A stretch of DNA of 64,000 bases from CAVQHY01 sp963712465 (GTDB taxonomy: Bacteria > Actinomycetota > Thermoleophilia > Gaiellales > Gaiellaceae). Position 1 is the stretch's first letter; each line of letters opens with the position of its first letter. The stretch is from the NCBI GenBank assembly GCA_963712465.1, contig CAVQHY010000008.1, positions 626,917-690,916 of the forward strand, given 5' to 3'. Below, piece after piece: positions 59,985 to 64,000 of this stretch. The notes below the pieces were generated by a model. It searched no databases. It saw only the letters and a list, made by a program, of their open reading frames with translations, and was not told the origin of the DNA. The position numbers were made by a program, and so were the translations under genes.

Positions 59985-60913
59985 ATGACCGATCATCGGA
60001 ACGCACATCGGCCAGCTGCGGGGCCCGGCGAACGCGGGGCGACGGCGACCTACGACGGACGACCCCTCGCGAACCCCGACGAGGACATCTTCGACCAGGG
60101 CCTGACATTCGACCTCGAGACCGTGCTCGACCGCCGGAAGCTGCTCAAGCTGATCGCGTACTCCGGTCTCAGCGTGGGTCTGCTCGGGCTCGTCGGCTGC
60201 GGCTCGTCGGTGGACGACTCCGTACCTGCCGTTCCCACGCCGGCAACGGCAGCCGGCGACACGACGGGTGACTGCACGGCCATCGCGGAGGAGACCGCCG
60301 GCCCGTACCCCGGCGACGGCTCGAACGGTCCGGACGTCCTCGGCCAGAGCGGGGTCGTCCGAAGCGACATTCGCTCGAGCTTCGGGGAGCTCACGGGCTA
60401 CCGCCGAGGGCGTTCCCTTGACGATCGAGCTTACGATCCAGGACGCATCGAACGGCTGTGCCGCGCTGGCGGGCGCGGCGGTCTATCTCTGGCACTGCAA
60501 CCGGGACGGGCACTACTCCCTCTACTCCGAGGAGATCGCCGACCAGAACTACCTGCGCGGGGTCCAGGAGGCCGCCAGCGACGGCGTCGTGACGTTCACG
60601 AGCATTTTCCCGGCCTGCTATTCGGGCCGCTGGCCGCACATCCACTTCGAGGTGTACCCGAGCCTCGCGGCCGCGACCGACGACGCAAACAGGATCGCAA
60701 CGTCACAGATCGCCCTCCCCGAGGAGACGTGCAACGCGGTGTACGCAACGGACGGATACAGCGAGAGCCTCGGCAACCTGCAGCAGACGAGTCTCCAGAC
60801 CGACAACGTGTTCGGCGACGACGGAGGCGCTCATGGGCCAGCTCGGCAGCGCCACGGGCAGCGTCGATGCGGGCTACGTCGTGACGCTCGCGATCCCGGT
60901 TTCGGTCGCCTGA
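59985..60913 (+). pseudogene. Tat-exported intradiol dioxygenase-like protein, interrupted by two frameshifts
   Basis: Frame 1 from ATG 59985 gives LETVLDRRKLLKLIAYSGLS and a lipobox-like LLGLVGCGSS, then TAIAEETAGPYPGDGS, the start of the intradiol dioxygenase fold. After about 60399 the second frame continues with GAAVYLWHCNRDGHYSLYS, YLRGVQEAASDGVVTF and PHIHFEVYPS, holding the Tyr and His iron ligands. After about 60829 a third frame closes with VDAGYVVTLAIPVSVA and TGA. Each break fits loss of a CG or GC dinucleotide in GC-rich sequence. The product resembles secreted dioxygenase-like proteins whose substrates are largely unknown. Either error or recent decay is possible. Confidence 0.75.
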
Positions 60914-60922
60914 CGTCGCCCG

Positions 60923-61539
60923 CTACGGCCGGTGCGGCACGGGCGCGGGCACCAGGGCCTCCTTCACCTTCCTCCAGGCGCGGGAGGTCAGGCCGTCCTC
61001 GACCGGGATGAGGCCGCCGAGCTCGAGCCGCGCGAGCTCGACGCGGCCGTCGGTGCGAAGCGGGCAGAAGCCGAAGTCCGCGAGGAAGTCGGCCGGGAAG
61101 ATCGTCTTGTGGACGAAAAAGCGCTCGTAGGCGCTGTCCGCCTCGGGATAGCGGTAGCCGAACGCCTCGATCGCCTTGACGCCGCGGTCGCGCGCCTCGC
61201 CGATCACGGAGAGGAAGAGGCTCTGCAGCACCCACGGCGACGACGGGTCGACGAGGTAGGCGCAGGTGATCAGGACACCGTCGTCCGACGGCGGCCCTGC
61301 GGGCAGGGTTGCGCGCGCTGGAAGTGGTCGGACGGCCCGTACTGGACGAAGCCGAGCATACGGTCGTCGTCACCGAGGTAGAGCGTGCCCCACGCGCCCC
61401 ACCCGTCCTCGACGCGCTCGGCCCATCGGTCCTGTCGGTGCGCGGCCTTCTCCCTCGCCTGCCAGAAGAGCACTCGACGCACGGTGGCGGCGTCGTGCCC
61501 GATCGACGCCGCCGTGACCGGATGGAGCCGGTTCGCCAC
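60923..61539 (-). pseudogene. GNAT-family acetyltransferase, interrupted by one frameshift
   Basis: The N-terminal part from ATG 61539 reads HPVTAASIGHDAATVRRVLF and YLGDDDRMLGFVQYGPSDHF, as in GNAT proteins. The rest, PSDDGVLITCAYLVDPSSPW and VLQSLFLSVIGEARDRGVKA with a second half ending at 60923, is in another frame. The break at 61309-61318, in a GCGCGC run, fits one missing base. FPADFLADFGFCPLRTDGRV is the typical GNAT C-terminal turn. The substrate is unknown. Confidence 0.7.
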
Positions 61540-61548
61540 GGTCCGAGT

Positions 61549-62379
61549 CTAGATGGTCGGCTCGGGACGTCTCAGAACGAGAAGCGACGCCTCCGGGCGT
61601 GCGAGAAAGCGAAACGGCACGAGCGTCGTGCCCAGCCCGGGCGACACGTACATCGTCGTCCCGTTGACGGTGAACAGGCCCTCGAGGTACGGGTCGAAGA
61701 CGTTGAGCAGCCGCGTCTTGCCGCCCGGGCGCGGGACGCAGATCTGGCCGCCGTGCATGTGGCCGGCGAGGACGAGGTCGAAGGCGCCCGGCGGGAGGTA
61801 TTCGACCGTGTCGGGAAAGTGAGCGAGGAGCAGGCGGAGGTCCGCGTCCGGGTCCGCGAGCCCGACTGGGGGCGACCAGCGACTTGACGGCGACGCGCCG
61901 ACGACCTGCACCGAAACTCCGCCGACGAGGAACGTGCGCGCCGAATCCTCGAGCAGTACGGTGCCCTGCCGCTCGAGCCCGTCCAACCCAACCGGCTGCG
62001 AGAACGGGTCCCGGCTTTCGTCGACCTCGTGGTTGCCGAGCACGGCGAAGGCGCCGTGGCGGGGCTCGAGCCGGCCGAGCGCGTGCTCGAGCTGCGCTTC
62101 GCCGCGGGTGCGGGCGAGCAGGTCGCCGGTCAAGGCGAGCAGGTCGACGTCGTGGGCCTCGTCCCAGGAGACCGCCTTCTCGAGCGTGCGCGCGTTCTGC
62201 GACAGCGTGCCGAGGTGGAGATCGCTGAGGTGGAGGACGCGGAACCCGTCGAGCGCGTCGGGCAGGCCGGGAATCGGCACGTCGAGCCGGCGGAAGCGCA
62301 CCCACTGGGCCTCGTGGAGGCCCCAGCCGAGCCCGGCCGCCGCGGCGAGCGCCCCGGCCCTCGCGAGCAGCCTGATCAG
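61549..62379 (-). CDS. Calcineurin-like metallophosphoesterase, membrane-anchored
   Basis: The protein has the five metallophosphoesterase motifs: LHLSDLHLG, LALTGDLLA, LGNHEVD, LLLAHFPD and LAGHMHGGQI, which hold two metal ions. An N-terminal hydrophobic stretch (LIRLLARAGALAAAAGLGWG) should anchor it, and the layout matches YaeI-type phosphodiesterases. No ATG, GTG or TTG stands before the anchor; CTG 62379, overlapping the stop of the upstream gene, is the likely start, or the start was lost. The frame is open further upstream without a stop. The substrate may be a lipid diphosphate or phosphodiester. Confidence 0.8.
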   Translation of the reverse strand: MIRLLARAGALAAAAGLGWGLHEAQWVRFRRLDVPIPGLPDALDGFRVLHLSDLHLGTLSQNARTLEKAVSWDEAHDVDLLALTGDLLARTRGEAQLEHALGRLEPRHGAFAVLGNHEVDESRDPFSQPVGLDGLERQGTVLLEDSARTFLVGGVSVQVVGASPSSRWSPPVGLADPDADLRLLLAHFPDTVEYLPPGAFDLVLAGHMHGGQICVPRPGGKTRLLNVFDPYLEGLFTVNGTTMYVSPGLGTTLVPFRFLARPEASLLVLRRPEPTI

Positions 62380-63267
62380 ACCGAGCCGACCTCGAGCTTC
62401 TCGAGCACCGGCGTCACGGGGACGACGTGGCGTTTGAACCGGAGCGCCGAGTCCTCGAGGCCGGCCGCAACGCCGATCAGCTGCGAGAGGTGGAGAATCG
62501 GCAGCTGGTAGCTTCGCCCTGTCGCCTTCTCGAGCTTCTGCTGCCACGCGTCGAGGGACAGGTGGCAGAGCGGGCAGGGGGTCACCATCGCGTCGGCTCC
62601 CGCCTCGATCGACTGCTCGATCGGCTGGATCAGCTCGCCGAGGGCGACCTCTTCGCGCGCCTGGATGATCGGGAACCCGCAGCACTTGATCTTCGCCGGG
62701 TAGTCGATCGCCTCCCCGCCGCAGGCGGCGATGATCGCCTCGAGCGACGACGGCTTGTCGGGATCCTCGAAGCCCAGGATCTTCGAGGGGCGCAGGATCT
62801 GGCACCCGTAGAAGGGCGCGACCTTGAGCCCCTTCAGGCCCTTGTGGGCGACCTGCTCGAGTCTCTCGAGGCCCTCGCCGTCGGCGATCAGCCACAGGAG
62901 ATGCTTGACGTCGACGCCCCCGGCGTACAGGAGGTGCGCCCACGCGCTCGAGGTTCTCGCTGACGCGGGCCCGCAGCGCGTCGTCGTGCTGGAGCTGGTG
63001 GTTTGCCTGGCGCAGGTTGAGCGTACAGACGTTGCAGATCGTCATCAGCGTGTCCGCGCCCGTCTGCTCGGCGTAGGCGAGGATGCGCGCGTTCAGGTGG
63101 AGGTAGTAGTCGGGCTCCGCCTCGTGGATGTCACCGGCGCCGCAGCAGGTGACCGACTCGAGCTCGACGAGCTCGATCCCGAGCTTTGGCGCAAGCGCCT
63201 GGGTGGAGGTGTCGAGCTCCTTCGCGGAGAGCGAGGCGAGACACCCCTTGTAGTAGGCGACCTTCAT
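62376..63267 (-). pseudogene. CCG-domain subunit of succinate dehydrogenase/fumarate reductase (HdrB/SdhE-like), one frameshift
   Basis: The first CCG domain reads VAYYKGCLASLSAKELDTST, LESVTCCGAGDIHEAEPDY and MTICNVCTLNLRQANHQL. After the break near 62936-62942 the second frame gives LKGLKVAPFYGCQI, KCCGFPIIQ, and VTPCPLCHLSLDAWQQKL, the second CCG domain, ending at 62376. Together this is a full-length HdrB-like protein as found in SdhE/MfrE. Restoring GC to GGCGCAC would join VGAHLLYAGG in frame. I start at ATG 63267; a longer frame to 63387 adds 40 unconserved residues. It follows the iron-sulfur subunit gene. Confidence 0.78.
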
Positions 63268-63309
63268 CGCGATGCCCCCTGGGCTTCTGCGTGCCGGCTC
63301 GGAGCAGAC

Positions 63310-63328
63310 GCCGTCGCTTCGCGACGGC
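63310..63328. other. Short hairpin between the two succinate dehydrogenase genes
   Basis: GCCGTCGC and GCGACGGC pair over 8 bp around TTC. It stands in the 116-bp space between the two subunit genes and could be an mRNA processing or stability element. Confidence 0.4.
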
Positions 63329-63383
63329 TGCAACCCCGCCACCCCACCCCACGCCCTGTCGAGCGCGACCCCACCGGCAACCC

Positions 63384-64000
63384 TCATGTGCCATCCCCGC
63401 CGGCAGCGTGCCTCTCCTCCATCGCGTACGCCGCCCGGGCGAGGCCCTTCTCACCCTGGACGATGCCCGCGGCGCCCGCGACCCCCTGCGCCTTGACGAG
63501 GTCGTGGAGGGCGCGGGACTCCTCGATGTCCCTGGCGACGTGTACCGGGGCGGGACGGCACTGTCCGCGCTTTGCGAGCGAGATCGCGAACTTCGTCTCC
63601 TTGAGCGCGTTGACAACGCCCTGGGTCTTTGGCACGAGCTCGGTCTCGCGCAGCCAGCCCGTGGTCTTCGCCGAGGCCACGAACCACTTCGCGTGCTTGG
63701 CGCCCATGTCGCCGTCGATGCCCTCCTTCAGCGACTCGGCGCCGAGCTTGGCGATCGCGTCGCGCTGCCCTTCGGGCAGCGCTCGTTGCAGAAGTAGCAC
63801 CTCGTGCAGTCCCAGATCCCGTGCTCGTCGTTGTAGGCCTGGAGCCGCTCGACACTCGCCTGATCGCGAGGGTCGCCGACGTGTCGGAACCCCTTCGCCA
63901 GCGCCGCCGGGCCGAAGAAGTCGGGGTCGGACTCCATCGAGTTGCACTCGGAGACGCAGCAACCGCACATGATGCAGAGCGCCTCTTTGGCGATCGGCCT
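63384..64000 (-). pseudogene. Succinate dehydrogenase/fumarate reductase iron-sulfur subunit, 5' end beyond window, one frameshift
   Basis: The minus-strand frame enters from the right edge with MCGCCVSECNSMESDPDFFGP and WDCTRCYFCNERCPKG, the two Cys clusters (4Fe-4S and 3Fe-4S) of SdhB/FrdB proteins. At 63761-63768 the frame changes and continues as DAIAKLGAESLKEGIDGDMG to the TGA at 63384-63386; a single missing C would join them. The C-terminus is longer than in ordinary SdhB, as in CCG-type complexes. With the CCG subunit next to it, the complex probably lacks classical membrane anchors. The flavoprotein subunit should lie beyond the window. Confidence 0.78.

Noticed and set aside
59820..60008. 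62-codon minus-strand frame upstream of the dioxygenase gene
   Set aside because: The C-terminal part looks protein-like but the start overlaps the dioxygenase start and has no ribosome site; evidence is too weak for a separate entry.

Overview
The window is high-GC DNA from an actinobacterium, most likely of the class Thermoleophilia (an inference from gene content and style, not from a marker tree). Supporting signs are an F420/flavin luciferase-like enzyme, Tat-exported lipoproteins, an EgtD-type histidine methyltransferase, a large SRP RNA next to dnaX-ybaB-recR, and several promoters whose -10 box lies exactly 7 nt before a start codon, suggesting leaderless mRNAs. There are four tRNA genes (three Ser, one Val) and one SRP RNA. 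No CRISPR array, prophage or complete insertion sequence is visible.

Layout. 1-2.4 kb: secreted glycosidase-like protein, groES and two tRNA-Ser genes. 2.4-3.9 kb: gene-poor stretch. 3.9-16.2 kb: a sugar/polyol catabolic island. A leftward operon (MDR dehydrogenase, iolB, xylose-isomerase-like TIM barrel, luciferase-like enzyme) and a rightward operon (TIM-barrel isomerase, LacI regulator, complete ABC sugar importer, dehydrogenase, Gfo/Idh/MocA oxidoreductase) diverge from a promoter that carries a perfect LacI-type palindrome. 16.2-24.6 kb: tRNA-Ser, cytochrome c, uppP, an SDR, a GGDEF-EAL protein, an MFS exporter, nicotinate phosphoribosyltransferase and an alcohol dehydrogenase. 24.6-35.2 kb: corA, a urocanase-like hydratase with egtD and a thiol-dioxygenase-like cupin, an enolase-superfamily enzyme, a homocysteine methyltransferase and an amino-acid oxidase-like flavoprotein, with two families of hairpin repeats between them. 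35.4-41.6 kb: a modular glutamate synthase locus (class II amidotransferase, CDGSH protein, GXGXG-FMN subunit, GltD-like/FMN fusion) with a candidate structured RNA in its leader. 41.6-52.3 kb: mixed functions including an astacin-like protease, a serine hydrolase, a drug exporter fused to SRPBCC and a MalT-type LuxR regulator. 52.3-59.6 kb: tRNA-Val, a response regulator, a CAP-domain protein, SRP RNA-dnaX-ybaB-SDR-recR and asd. 59.7-64 kb: a dioxygenase, an acetyltransferase, a phosphoesterase and two subunits of a CCG-type succinate dehydrogenase/fumarate reductase.

The most interesting signal is the leader of the response regulator gene at 52.47-52.53 kb. Two tandem hairpins each have a six-base loop with A at position 1 and G at position 4, and the second hairpin is mutually exclusive with a rho-independent terminator. 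This is the architecture known for ANTAR-protein antitermination targets, here placed in front of a receiver protein that has a NasT/AmiR-like receiver but no recognisable ANTAR domain. A second candidate RNA, with a symmetric 13/13-nt internal loop carrying the same motif on both sides, lies upstream of the glutamate synthase subunit.

Caution: six genes are interrupted by single small frameshifts (seven sites), five of them in the last 4 kb. This pattern suggests residual assembly error near a contig end at least as much as real gene decay.
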